Shown: piece by piece, positions 32,419-43,506 of the stretch
How positions within the stretch are numbered: the stretch's first letter is position 1
Layout of the letters: each line of letters opens with the position of its first letter
Assembly: GCA_022478985.1 (NCBI GenBank)
Contig: JAKSZP010009483.1
Span: 1 to 64,000 of the forward strand
Source: Massospora cicadina
Lineage: Eukaryota > Entomophthoromycota > Entomophthoromycetes > Entomophthorales > Entomophthoraceae
Length of the DNA stretch: 64,000 bases
Direction: 5' to 3'
The notes under the pieces: generated by a model
Seen by the model: only the letters and a program-made list of their open reading frames with translations
What the model was told of the DNA's origin: nothing
Database searches by the model: none
Translations under genes and position numbers: made by a program

Positions 32419-34174
32419 TGTAAGTCTAGAGACCCAACCTCTGGGGTTAGATCGGGAAAAGGTTTTTTTCAGGAAGAAGAAGGGACCCAATGTCCCTGTG
32501 GAGCCCTTGGATCAACTGGGGGACTTGGGCCATGTAGTGGATGAACGTTATGTCGCTGCATTGGCAACAAAAAAAACCCACCACAGTACCACATTTTGCT
32601 GCTTCTGCTTTGATTGAAGGAATAAAAGAAGTCTGTAATTAGGTAATACATGCCAGAAACCTTCATCAGCAGCTTCCCCTCCCTCTAAGCCCCACTCTGC
32701 CATCCTTTACATCCTCGGGTAAGAAGAAAATGAGCCTCAAAACTCAGGAAAGGGCTCCTGAGTCAGAAAAATGGGTCTGGGACACGGAATCCAAAATTTT
32801 GGGTCTGGGAAAGCCAAACCAAGTCGGAAATTCGCTTTTGGGAAATTTTGAAAAACCTTTTAAAAATTTATCAGAATCAACCCTGGTGGAAAACAATTCA
32901 GCCGCCCCTTCAATCTGAGTTAATCCACTTATGTTTGGATTGGTGAGGGTCCTTTCCTGACGGATCCAATGCATACGTTGCCAGAGCATTTGTGACCTTT
33001 ACGTAATCTGGATGACAAAGCCCTGAACCCAGGCTGAGTATCCATGAGTACATCAGCTATTGCTGCTCATAAAGAACGTATACCATAGCCCCCTTTCCTC
33101 ACTTCACATATATAAGGCAAATGCCTCTGTAAGGAGCAGTTGGCAGTCCATTTTTACCTTTGAGTTTTAAATAAAACTTATCCCTCCAAAACCCACTCCA
33201 CAAGCACCGCTGCTTTTTCCATGATACTTTTACTTAACCCAGCGAAGTACGCAGCTTTCTGCATCATAGGGCTGATGGTCGTCGAGTGGGCCCTCCAAGC
33301 CATCAATCTGGTGGCCCACCAAATGGCGATTATGATCCAGGAACTCACCGCCAGCCTATGACGTCAATCTGCCACTTCAGGAGAGTTCTCTGATCCGCTG
33401 AACTCTTCACAATGACCTGGTTTTCATTTGGAACCCGGCGGACCAGATTTAGGTCTGCCTCCCACTCCATGAAATAATTGGATAATTCAGCTTAATCCGC
33501 CTTGCCAATCTGCTAGTGGTTCAGAACAATTTGGCCAGAGTGAGGCCATCTCCACTAATCGCAATTCTTCATTTGGAGGTGAGGACTTGCCATCCACACA
33601 ACCGTGAGGCAAGACCAGGCACCAAACCATCTGGGCCATTTCACCAAGGGACAATCTGGCCCAAATCTATTTAAAAATCGATCCGCTGTACTGGTGACGT
33701 ACCTGACCTTTCTACCCAACCCAAAACCCCCCAATGGATGCAAGATGAGGCACAAGGCCTCCCAATGGTCGGAGCAATTTTGATTCAATTCAATTTACAA
33801 AGCCAATCAACTTTAACTAAATTTTGAAAAATTCTATGATTTTCAATAAAAGAATGATGAAACAGTCCAAAATGTGTTGGAAAATGAAGCTTTAGTCAAC
33901 AACTGCAAACCCAAGAGGGTTGTTCATCCTCCTTGCCTCTCCCGCCCTTGGGGGATGCCCCAGAACGACCCACGGTTGACCCATTGCAGCCATTTGGTTT
34001 GTTATGGGGCCTTTGGTTTGTTAAGTAACTTATTTTTCCCTCACCAGAATAATGGGGGATCCCTCCTACAACTGTTCAGAACTGCTATGCCCTTGGAATT
34101 CTGGGCCTTCCACTGGGTTGTTACACACCCAGATTGGAAGACCAGTCTTACTTTAATCAGCAGATTCCATGACA
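32419..34174. repeat. solo LTR (1.76 kb), chromovirus A family, inserted in LINE-C
   Basis: Begins TGTAAGTCT and ends CATGACA like the LTR at 326-1754, and is flanked by a perfect 5-bp duplication ATGTG (32414-32418 and 34175-34179). LINE-C reads straight across the gap: the N-terminal ORF2 linker stops at ...KHTLVEVDH on one side and resumes at MKSNVPDAEYSPAWG on the other. A solo LTR arises by recombination between the two LTRs of a former full element. Frames inside (32405-32617, 32730-32918, 33874-34194) mirror those of the other LTR and are not host genes. Confidence 0.8.
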
Positions 34175-34299
34175 ATGTGGTCCACTTCCACTAGTGTGTG
34201 CTTAATGACCACTAAGGCAGCCTGAGAGTGACACAATGAGATGTGGCGTGCCTGAAGGATGGTGTTCGCTTTGAAGGCTGACTAGGTAGATAATGGGTT

Positions 34300-35110
34300 T
34301 GCACAGAATGATATGGAAAACTCTGGTGCCAAGGTTTTGATGTCCACCAACACAGAAAACATGGGCGAAATTATCTTGGCCAAGCGAACTTTGCACCACT
34401 TCAGTGCCTGTGCCAAAGGCATAAATAAGTGAAAGAAATTGAAACCATCCTGTGGTTGTAGAAATCAAATTTGTTGTTGCAAAGTGCACAATCTGGGGGC
34501 GAAAGTTCATTGTGGCCAGAATAAGGTCAATGCAGGACATAGACCTCTGCTGACCATTGTGCACATGAGGACGGGACATTTAGGATAGCAACGGTGCATG
34601 CTTGGAAAGGAAATCAAAGAATCCTAAGGTGGCTTTTAGAACGCAGAGTTTGATGTGCCCCTGTGGGGGTAGGCGTTGAAGGCCAGCGGTCAGTGGTCAG
34701 GTTGGCCCATAAGTTCTGGTCACCCACCACAAAGGGATTAGGTGGAAGTGGGAGGTAGGTTACAGCAAAAAGGAACTCCCAGAAAGCCTGTGCACAGGCG
34801 AGGGTGTAAACATTATTATAGCATGCACTTCATCCTACCATGAAAAGGACATGACTAGCACATGACCATCAAGATACAAGTTTTTAGATATAAATTTAAA
34901 GCTACATGTCTCACATATAAGCACCCCACAGTGTGGCGACCAAAAGGAAAGTGAGGGGGAGCATGGTTGCCCATGTGTCCTTGGCACCATATGGACAGTG
35001 CGATTTCTGAGTTGCCAGGTTCCAATGGTAAGTATTAAAAAACTCAGTTTTCTAGACCAGGATGATAAGTCCTCGAGTCCAGTGATGTTCAACATCCTTA
35101 TTGTGAAGGA
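34300..35110 (-). pseudogene. LINE-C AP endonuclease, heavily decayed
   Basis: The frame 35122-34835 holds LNITGLED, then CGVLICETCSFKFISKNLYLDGHVLVMSFSW, which aligns with HCGVIVCMNQNFKFINKNLFLD of LINE-A. The segment that should hold QETH is scrambled. The frame 34579-34202 holds SRPHVHNG and SMSCIDLILA (SRID changed to SCID). The GDxN motif is not found in frame. Confidence 0.65.
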
Positions 35111-35149
35111 TACCCCCAGCACACCTTAGATGCAAGGGAAGGGCCCCTT

Positions 35150-35949
35150 GCCCTTCCTGTGCTGCTTTTCCAGGTTTCTTAAAGCCTTGTTTTGCACATG
35201 GGTCACCGGCAGAGTGTAATTGTCCTTAAGGTCACCTTCACTGAGCATTTATTTTAGGTTTGGTGTTCTATGGTTTAGGCCAGCTTTTCGTTTTGGAGTG
35301 CTCCTGCGGTGCACATCAGAGGTTGACAAAAACTAAGGGGGTTGGGTTGGAGAAACTAGTTTCAATTGGTACATAGTAACTTTGCACAGGTAAATCTGAC
35401 TTGAACACCTGTTCTGCAGGTTGGTGGGCCCAATATGAGTGTTGAGCGGATTCTTGAGCCACTTCAGCTGCTAATGACTCAATATCAGCTTGGGTCTGGG
35501 CAGATGGGATTAAAGATGTTACCTTGGCCGCTGCTCTATGGTCCTGTTTGTCCTTTTTGTGCTATTGTGGGGACACAGGTTTTACCTTAATGTAACATTC
35601 ATGTGAGACACACTGGAAGGTGGCATTGGTGTCAATAGCAGGTTTTTAATGGGAGTCGGTACTACCCAATGCATTGGGGAGGATTTCATCTTGAGTGATG
35701 CCCTCTCTGAAAGGGAAGGTATGTGCCTTATGGAAAAAGCATGACAAAAGGTGCAGATAGGTGGTGTGCTATCCACCATAATGTGTAACAGGTGGGATTC
35801 TTGCCCAACAATATTGACAACTGCAGTGTGGGGAATTTGGGTTATGTCTTCCACAATGTCTGCAGATGGGATAATCACTGCTATTGCTTTTTTTGTGCTA
35901 AGCTCTGGCATAAAAGTAAAGCACTGCTTTTCAAATGAGTAAAGTTCCC
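35150..35949 (-). pseudogene. LINE-C ORF1, part downstream of E1 insertion
   Basis: Equivalent to residues from the RRM-like region to the zinc knuckle of LINE-B ORF1: YSFEKQCFTFMPELSTKKAIAVI, VEDITQIPHTAVVNI, PPICTFCHAFSIRHIP. The CCHC knuckle keeps the first two Cys and the His-like position but loses the last Cys. The first codons of the open frame (above 35949) belong to the E1 LTR. The upstream ORF1 part lies at 44613-44900. Confidence 0.65.
35945..35949. repeat. target duplication of E1, left copy (TTCCC)
   Basis: TTCCC at 35945-35949 matches TTCCC at 44613-44617, directly abutting the two LTRs. Five bases is the usual size for Ty3/gypsy insertion. Confidence 0.85.
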
Positions 35950-37057
35950 TGTCAGATTCGATGGTTGACTCGGAAATAAACCTTTGACAAACATCAGATT
36001 GGGCCAATTATCCTTTTAATGCTCAAGCTAATACCTTAACTCCACCTCAAAGCCTATTGCAATTACACGGTTCAGGCTGAATATCTCAACTTAAATTCAA
36101 TCAAGTACTTTATCAATAAGCTTGGGCAGAATACGCTTGTACATTATGGCCAATTATCTATGCATAAAATCTCAGCAATTGATCCCAATTATCAGTAACA
36201 CAATCAAACAACTAGTATACAAAATTGTTTGGGATTGACCCAAAGTTAACATTTAAAAGTCCCATGGACCATAAGACAAACAAAAAACATAATCAATTTC
36301 CCAACCTAGGGGCGAGATTCGTATGTCAATCTGCATAATTGACACAATAGCACTTGAACATGGACCGCCCAAAAGGGGGTACCTAGTGCTATTGAGGAGA
36401 GGCCTGTCGATGTCCCAATTAGGGTTACATCATCTACTTTAATTGATGCAATAATTTCACAGAAGGTGTATTTTATCAGCAGTATGACGAAACTTAAATT
36501 AAGAAGATCCTAGGACAATTTTGCATGTTTTTATCGCAATTTTTGTCCCTGAAATCCTCCTGATTTTGAGATTATTTTGCCACCAATAACCCTAAGAATA
36601 GGTATCAGTCATATCAGTTTGAGGGCAAAACTGAGGTGGTAAATACCTGTTAAAATTCATGCTCAAATGTGGCCAGGAGATTCCCTAGAGGTATAAATAC
36701 TGGCGCCTGGCCTAATGACTGATTATCTAATAAATAGCTTATAATAAAAGATATATTTATTTTATCTCTTTCCTGGTCTTTCTCTGAATCCTAACCTTGG
36801 AGAATTGTTGACAAGCTGTAAACACCAATTCCACAGCTTTTATAAAAACCTGCCTCAAAGAAGTTTCTAATTAAGTTGGGAAAATTAAGCCCAAATTTGA
36901 CCAGAAGAGTTGGGGTTATTTAGATACGCCTAGTGAGTTTCCAAACAGTGAGAATACCGTAAGCCACTGGCAATATTAAGGATTAATCTATGGAACTTCA
37001 TATCAATTTAGTGTGCAGAATAATAAATATCAAGCAAGTAATCCTTAAAATTTCACA
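35950..37057 (+). repeat. 5' LTR of E1
   Basis: 1108 bp, TGTCAG...TTTCACA. Identical to the 3' LTR over 36183-36377 (about 195 bp) and similar throughout. TATA-like TATAAATA at 36692-36699; AATAAA-like signals follow at about 36728-36750. An older relative is at 1755-2137. Confidence 0.9.
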
Positions 37058-37059
37058 GC

Positions 37060-37070
37060 TGGTGCTCACT
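37060..37070 (+). other. primer-binding site of E1
   Basis: TGGTGCTCACT two bases after the 5' LTR. The TGG start is that of a site pairing with a tRNA CCA end. The same octamer TGGTGCTC follows the 5' LTRs of E2 (45469), E3 (53918) and E4 (59621), so the family uses one priming tRNA. The tRNA identity is not settled here. Confidence 0.65.
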
Positions 37071-37138
37071 AAAAACCAGTGACACTCTCCAAAATGTATT
37101 CAAATAACCAATTCCTGGCATATTTAGCTAGGCAATAA

Positions 37139-38560
37139 AGTGACAATAAGATGGAAGCTAGCAACGTGGAAATATCAGATTAATTTACTAGCCGCCACTG
37201 CTCCCAAGCTGGTACTTCTACTCCCACATAATATCACAGTGGGGGGAGCTCATTCAGCAAAACAAGTCATACCAAATAGGGATGAGGATGGTGCCTTGAA
37301 CAACAAGGTATTCTTAAAAATCTGGACGGTTGTGTCAAGATTGCAGGCCAGAAATACTGAAATTACTTAAGAGATTTGGGAATTCAGAATGCAATCAACT
37401 GCAAACACCCGAGTGGATAGTATGGCCAAAGAGATTAGAAGCATAACGTACAATCAAGCTTTAAATGAAGAAAAGCATGATAACCTTTAAAAACAAAGCT
37501 GCCAATGCTCACCCAGTTTTGACAAAAGAGAACTAGGAAAAATCTCTGCTCATTAGGCCAAAAACAGTTTGGAAAAACAACTAAGGGCCAATTCAAGCAT
37601 CAGAATCCAGTAGTTCATAGCAATTCATGAAACTGAATCATCAGAAATTGACACCAATGCAGAAACCGATATTCAACATCCATTTTATGCCTAGAATCCT
37701 GGAAGCAATCCTGACTCCAGATACTCCCCAACAGGAAAAAGGGCTGATTATGAGTGATGATACACCAAAGCGTTCAAGGAGAAGTACAACCCCTATGCCC
37801 AAAACAGGGTGAGATGACTTTAAACCACTGAATTTAACAAAGTTCAATAAGGATGGGAATGCTCACTCTTTCCGCAAGCTGTTTGAAAAAGCAATGAGGG
37901 GAGCATCAGATCATGCAAAATGATCAGCACTTATTAACTCACTCGATATTTATAGCTGTGACCTCGTTATACCCTATTTGGGCGACGCTTGGTCCTATAT
38001 GGATGCCAAAGTTGCAGTAACAAAACAGCTTGGTGGTCCTGAGAAATTAGAAACTCGAAAAAGAGATCTTCTTAATATTGAATTCAAACAAAATGATACT
38101 AAGGACTTTGCAGACAGATTTCTCCATGAGGCACAAGTTCTGCGTGGGTGCAATGCAATAGATAACTTTGATGCTAAGATTGCAATGGAGCATGCAGTTA
38201 TGCCCTTCTGTGAACCGCACAATGTCATTATACCTTCATTCAATGGAAGCTTGGAAATCCAAGAACTTACAAATTACTTAAGAATCTGCTCCCATAATTT
38301 CAATACCCCTAATCAGGCCAAGAATCAGCAAAAATCCCAATTTTTAGGCCCAAAAAGCAACATTATGTCCAACCAGGGAAAATCTTTCAGAAGTATAAGC
38401 CAAAAATTTGAGTAAAAGCAACAAAAGGGCAGATTACATGCCACGACTGGGGTCAAAAGGAGCACTTTGCTAGCCAATGCTACAGATGGTCCAACAAAAA
38501 TCCTGGAGTCAACGGTGCTCTAGAAATAAACAGTGACAATGAGGCGGGAGAAGAGCAGGT
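37139..38560 (+). pseudogene. E1 gag, broken
   Basis: Pieces at 37140-37370 (N-terminal) and the main capsid-type frame 37978-38415: WSYMDAKVAVTKQLGGPEKLETRKRDLL, KDFADRFLHEAQVLRGCNAID, AMEHAVMPFCEPH. This is the gypsy gag pattern. A zinc knuckle follows at about 38437-38480 as CHDWGQKEHFASQC, with the second Cys replaced by Trp. Stops at about 37367, 37930 and 38415 break the frame. Confidence 0.65.
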
Positions 38561-38860
38561 GGAGTAGAGGCGGAATGCTCTAATTCCAACAATGTTCAAG
38601 CCATTTCACTTGGCCCTGGTAAGCTCTTTAGGGCTGAAGATGTTGCTGGAAATAACCTCCACCATATCATGGCCAATGATGTCATGATAATCACTACTCG
38701 GGCCACAGCAAAAGCAACTAAACCCTTGAAAATTACCAAAGAAGCCTGAGCAGAGGTATCAAAACCCTACGCAAAGCAAATTATTGATCAGGGTTTGGAC
38801 CTATAACCCAGATGTTCAAATGACCTACCTAAGTTTAACAACGTCCAAGTAGCTATTCCC

Positions 38861-39478
38861 ATGAAGACCTTAACAGATAACTTATCAGATATTTGCTCAA
38901 GCCTGAAATCACACCTGGAATTGGGAAGCAGTCACAGCATTCATACAAAAAATACCTCTGAAAACTACTCTGAATGCACTTATGTGGACATAGCAGTGAA
39001 CAAGGTGCGAGTTTGGGCCATTGTTGATAGTGGTTCTCCTATCAATATAGTTAGCATAAAGTTGTTTAAAAAACTGAAAATTGCGCCAAAGTTGCCCACA
39101 GTCAGGAATTTGGAGCTGCTGAAGCGCATACAACTAAATTGCTGAGCGCATATAGTACCCTACCTCTCAGACTCAGATTTACTATAGTGACAGCACCTGC
39201 TATAGTATTGCTAAATATGAACTATGATATCCTAATTGGGACTGATTTACTGAGAAGATATGGTGTTGTTACCACTCTTAAGGACAAAACTCTCACCATT
39301 CTTGGCCAGGATATTCCACTTTACTATAACTGGGATAGGGCAGTTGAGAAAAAGAAACCCAGCCTATTTATAAATCTGGCCTACAAAGATGGAGTAGTCC
39401 TAATTAAGTATGTCAAAGCGCAGTCAAAGATAAAAGCACTTCCCACTCAGATCAATGAGTCAAAGGGCATTCCACTTT
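38861..39478 (+). pseudogene. E1 aspartic protease
   Basis: Frame 38861-39145 contains YVDIAVNKVRVWAIVDSGSPINIVS, the active site D-S-G-S of retropepsins. After a frameshift near 39130, frame 39139-39480 continues with APAIVLLNMNYDILIGTDLLRRYGVV, the second conserved half (ILIG-x-DLL). Ends just before the dUTPase-like domain. Confidence 0.75.
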
Positions 39479-39479
39479 G

Positions 39480-40464
39480 ATCAAATCAGAGAATCACTTT
39501 ACCATCTGGAGTCCAAGTATTCATCCTTGTCAGGGACTGGAATCTCTGTAACCCAGTCTGGCATAGCAACTCGTGAACTTGCCATGCCTGAGCTAAGAGT
39601 CCAGTATAACAAGGGAAGGATGCGGATGAGAAATATTAAAGCGGTGAATATAGGTCTGTTGGACCCTAATATGGGTTGTAGAGCCTCAGCTAGACCATAC
39701 CCTGTTAGAGCCAAGATACCAGTGATCGTGGGAAATTGTGAAATGGTGTTAGAGGTGAAACTTGGATTTTCAGAGTGATTTGATTGATATATGCTTGACA
39801 ATAAAGATCCTTGTACTTTACTAAGGATCAAAAGCACGTAAATTAAATAAGTATTTAGAAGCATTTTAACTTTATTGAATGTAAGTAATGATATCTTAGA
39901 AATATTCAGCTTATATTCGCTTTTCAGACTAATTAAACTAGCTTTAGGGCTTACTTAATTTTTATTTTGCTTTAGGTTCTTTAGGCTCTTTCTGTCTTAG
40001 ATAACCAAAGCTTAGACTAGTAGTCAACTGCCTAGTTTGGTCTACTAAGACCTGGCCCCAGGTGTTCTGATGTTTGATTCAATTTGATTTAATTCATCTG
40101 ACTCATCTGGCTCGTTATTCGTTTGCTATGTGATTTTGCCATCATCTTTGATCGTTTAAGCTGATTACATATATCATATATTCTATTAAAAAGAACTGAT
40201 ATATCAGGGATATCCTTCATGTCAGGCTTTGCCCTGACAATCCTGATGGGACTAAAAATTAAGATCCTGGAAGGACGATATGGTGAAGTATATCAATCAT
40301 GGTCCAAATCTCAATTTAAACCAAACATTGCCCCTGGTATTATCATTCCTGGCCACGGAGAAATACATATCTTATGTACAAACCTGCAAAAACAGACCAT
40401 CTCCATCAAGCAACATCTAACAATCGCATTTCTACATCTGATCCCTACCTCAGAAATTCACTGA
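39480..40464 (+). pseudogene. E1 dUTPase-like domain, split by the solo LTR
   Basis: Left of the solo LTR: ITLPSGVQVFI (39496-39526), matching the dUTPase strand 'IPxGxxxlVxTGvxvxIP'. Right of it, 40240-40464: YGEVYQSWSKSQFKPNIAPGIIIPGHGEIHILCTN and IKQHLTIAFLHLIP, matching motifs after dUTPase motif III (GVIDxDYxGEIxVLxxN) and the RIAQLI-type motif. The Asp and Tyr of motif III are absent (GIIIPGHGE), so catalysis is unlikely. Located between protease and RT as in dUTPase-bearing Metaviridae. Confidence 0.65.
39528..40239. repeat. solo LTR nested in E1
   Basis: 712 bp, begins TGTCAGGG and ends CCCTGACA (8-bp inverted termini), flanked by perfect ATCCT duplications at 39523-39527 and 40240-40244. 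It splits the dUTPase-like domain of E1: the sequence GVQVFI stops at the left edge. Near its right end TGTCAGG..CCCTGACA can form a small hairpin (40220-40239). I saw no second copy of this LTR in the window. Confidence 0.8.
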
Positions 40465-40599
40465 TTCCATGAGTTCAGAACTTTTGTCAAATTAGGGCTC
40501 CCTTATAGGGACCTACTCAGCATAAATAATGTCGTTCCTATGGCCGATTTAAGCAACCTGACCAACTCCAAGAAAGGATAAACTTAGAAGTTGTTCTCT

Positions 40600-41330
40600 A
40601 AATATCAGGAAATATTTTTACAAGATGATTTTGACTTGGGATGTGCTAAGGGTGTCCCCCACAATATTGATACCAGAGATTATAAACTAATTTTGATTAC
40701 GCCCAATTAGATGCTCAAAATCATCAAAAGAAGCTTTATCCAAGGAGATTAAGGAACTCCTCGATTGTGACATGTTAGTACCTTCAAAAAGTTCATGGGC
40801 GGCACCAATTTTAATAGTTAAGAAAACTGATGGAAGCAACTGAGTAGTCATTGATTATCAGAAGTTAAATAAACATCACAAAGAAGGACTTGTACCCTCT
40901 GCCATAAATTGATGATGCCTTGGATAGGCTAGGGGGTGCAAAGTTATTTTTAGCAATGGACCTTATCAGCAGATATCTAAAAATAGATCTTCCTAAAGAG
41001 TAGCACGAGAAATGTGCAATTATAACCCAAGAGGGCCTATTCCAGCCAACAAGGATGCCTCAAGGGCTTTACAATTCCCAAGCTACATCCCAACGGGCAA
41101 TGGACACAATCCTGGGAGATTTAAAGTTGACATGTGTACTAGTGTACCTTGATGATATTAACGTTTTCAGCCGCACTTTTGATGACCACTTGGAACACTT
41201 AGAGGAGTTTTTCAGACGGCTAGCTGCTGAAAACTTAAAAATCAAGCCCAGAAAATGTCAGTTTTCAAAGACAAATAGAATACCTCAGATTTGTGATTGA
41301 TAAAGTGGGTATTTGGCCCCAACCCTCTAA
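40600..41330 (+). pseudogene. E1 reverse transcriptase
   Basis: LLDCDMLVPSKSSWAAPILIVKKTDGSN (about 40760-40845), VIDYQKLNK with a frameshift (40850-40880), AKLFLAMDLISRYLKI (about 40940-40986), AIITQEGLFQPTRMPQGLYNSQATSQRAMDTILGDL and the catalytic VYLDDINVFSRTFDDHLEHLEEFF (41140-41212). The YLDD box is intact. Stops at about 40842 and 41002 and a frameshift near 40880 inactivate it. Confidence 0.85.
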
Positions 41331-41940
41331 GATGGATGCCATATCCAAAATGAAATGGCCCAAATTTAAGCGTGAAATTTAAGTATACCTAGGCTTGATT
41401 GGGTACTATCGCCATTTTATCACCAATTTCACACAACTTGGATAGCTGCTTTTCTATCTACTTAAAGATAAGGTCCCATTTTGACTGGACTCCAGCTTGC
41501 CAGGATGCATTTGACCAACTTCAATATGCCCTATTGGGTGCACCTGCTCTTCAATACCTGGACTTTGATTACAAATTTATTGTCCAAACTGACATATCCC
41601 AAACAGCAGCGGGGCCGTGTTATCTCAAGTTTGAGAAGATGGTGAAGAACATCCAGTTGCCTTTTCTAGTCAGACCTTAAACGTTCATGAAAGGAACTAT
41701 AAGGTGATGGTATGAGAATGCTTAGCTGTCATATATGCTTGCAAGCAATTTCAGGTCTACCTTCATGGCACTCATTTCAAAGTTGTTACTGATCATGCTC
41801 ACCTGAGATGGTTAAACAACTTAAGAGAACCTGAGGGCCGATTAGCCCACTGGGAGTTGAAGCTACAATCTTATGACTACATCATTGATCATTGAGCTGG
41901 GGTAAAACACCAAAACACCGATTTCCTATCCTGACTAACC
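41330..41940 (+). pseudogene. E1 RNase H
   Basis: Connection region GYYRHFITNF..LD (41400-41450), FDWTPACQDAFDQLQYALLGAPALQYLDFDYKFIVQTDISQTA (41483-41610, first catalytic Asp at QTD), then NVHERNYKVM with a stop, CLAVIYACKQFQVYLHGTHFKVVTDHAHLRWL (41715-41815). End linker RLAHWELKLQSYDYIIDH. One stop replaces the Arg or Glu before CLAVI. Confidence 0.75.
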
Positions 41941-43195
41941 ACAATTGCAACACTTAGTTGGGCCACCAATGAGTTGTTTATGAAAATGATCAGTGGAGAG
42001 TATCAGGATGAGCCTGAATCCATCCAAAAAATATTATCAGATCTACTAAAAAATACAACCATCAAAAATGGGATGCTTTACAAATTTGTTAAGGGCAAAA
42101 AATATATTTTCACAAGACCCTTGGCCCAAACAGACCTAATAATGGCGGCACATAAGGCCATAGGGCATGGTGGATTCAAGAAAACAAAAGAGCATCAGAA
42201 GACATCTAGTACTAAAAAAAGAGCATCAGAAGAAATTCTATTATTAGGAGCCAATGCATTTCGACATCCAAGAAATGCTAGAATGCTGTGCAGAGTACCA
42301 AGGCAAGAACTGTTCCAAAAAAGCATATCCTACCAGCTTGTTCAGTCTAAGTTTACCTGGCACACTGTATCTATTGACGTTGTCAGCCCACTTCCAACAA
42401 GCAATATAAAGGCCAGGTACATAATTGTAGCCATCAACCACTTGACCAAATGGGTTGAGGCCAAGGCTATTTGGGAAGCTGGAGCAGCAACTACCGCCAA
42501 GTTCATCCTTGAAAACATCATCCACAAACATGGATTTCCTCAGGTTATTCTGACCAATAATGGAGCCAACTTTACCGCCAATGTCCTTGCCAAGCTCAAC
42601 TAATTAATGGGAGTAAAAGGTGTGCTTTCTGCTCCCTATCATCCTGAAACTAATGGGACTGTTGAGCCCGAAAATGGGACGTTAGTGAACATTATCCAGA
42701 AATTAAAATCAACCAAACCATCCAAATGGAGCACATATCTAAGTTCAGCAGTCTTCGCCTAAAATATCTCCTACCATTCATCAACCAGGATGTCGCCATT
42801 TCAATTATTATATTGAAGACACCTGGCCCTACCAACGTTTCTATATTTGGCCCTAGAGGAACGTGGTGAAAACACTTATACTCAGTACGTCAAGAAGCTT
42901 GCAGATGCTTTAATCAGACTACAAGCTCAAGCCTTTGACAACGGTTTCGCCAAAAAGAAGGCCTGACATCAAAAGGACTTAGAGAATCGCTATACACTGG
43001 TGAATTTGAAGTTAAAGTTGAAGTTCTATTTTGTAACACCCACAGATCAAGCTTTTTAAAAAAGTTAGATTGCATATGGGTCGGGCCATTTGAAGTAATT
43101 GAGAAGACATCTAAGTTTATACACACTATTAAGGATATTTCTCCAGCCATATATACAACCAAGTCCATGAAAAAAACCTAAGAAGGTTCAATAAG
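41940..43195 (+). pseudogene. E1 integrase
   Basis: Frame 41974-42603 spans the zinc-binding part (HKAIGHGGFKKT; second half reduced) and the core: VSIDVVSPLP (first Asp, about 42372), YIIVAINHLTKWVEAKAI, HKHGFPQVILTNNGANFTANV. The second catalytic Asp of the T-D-N-G motif is Asn here. Beyond a stop at 42603: [20 protein letters not shown] (last Glu region shifted), ISYHSSTRMSPFQLL, then a C-terminal tail to about 43195. The same Asp to Asn change occurs in E2. Confidence 0.8.
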
Positions 43196-43493
43196 CGGGC
43201 CAATTAAGAAAGAGAATAAGGGAAAAAAGAAAAAAAACAAATAGTTATATATAACAATAGCTTAATTATAATTGATACTTTGGTTTTCACTTGAGGTTGA
43301 GGAGAGGATCTAACTTCAGACTTGGCCGGCATTCAGGCCAAAATTAACACTAAAAGGAACATACTTTAGACTCATCAGGCGTTCAGGCCAAAGTTATCAA
43401 ATAGAAGACCCAACTCCATGCTCATTGGGCATTTGGGCTGATGATAACATATCAATGAAGGCTAATCAGTAATCTTGGGGCTTATGTTTGAGT

Positions 43494-43506
43494 CAAGTGG
43501 GGTAAG
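43494..43506 (+). other. polypurine tract of E1
   Basis: CAAGTGGGGTAAG immediately before the 3' LTR start TGTCAG at 43507; G/A-rich as required for plus-strand priming. Confidence 0.5.

Larger units (their letters stand above)
34175..35949 (-). mobile_element. LINE-C, middle segment (ORF1 C-terminal part and endonuclease)
   Basis: Between the solo LTR and E1. On the minus strand: end of ORF1 (35949 to about 35150), endonuclease start LNITGLEDLSSWSRK (about 35090), CGVLICETCSFKFISKNLYLDG, then further down MSRPHVHNGQQRSMSCIDLILA (34579-34510) and the start of the ORF2 linker (IKHTLVEVDH, to 34177). The QETH motif of the endonuclease is no longer readable. Continues in 44613-44916 upstream and 29617-32418 downstream. 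Confidence 0.8.
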
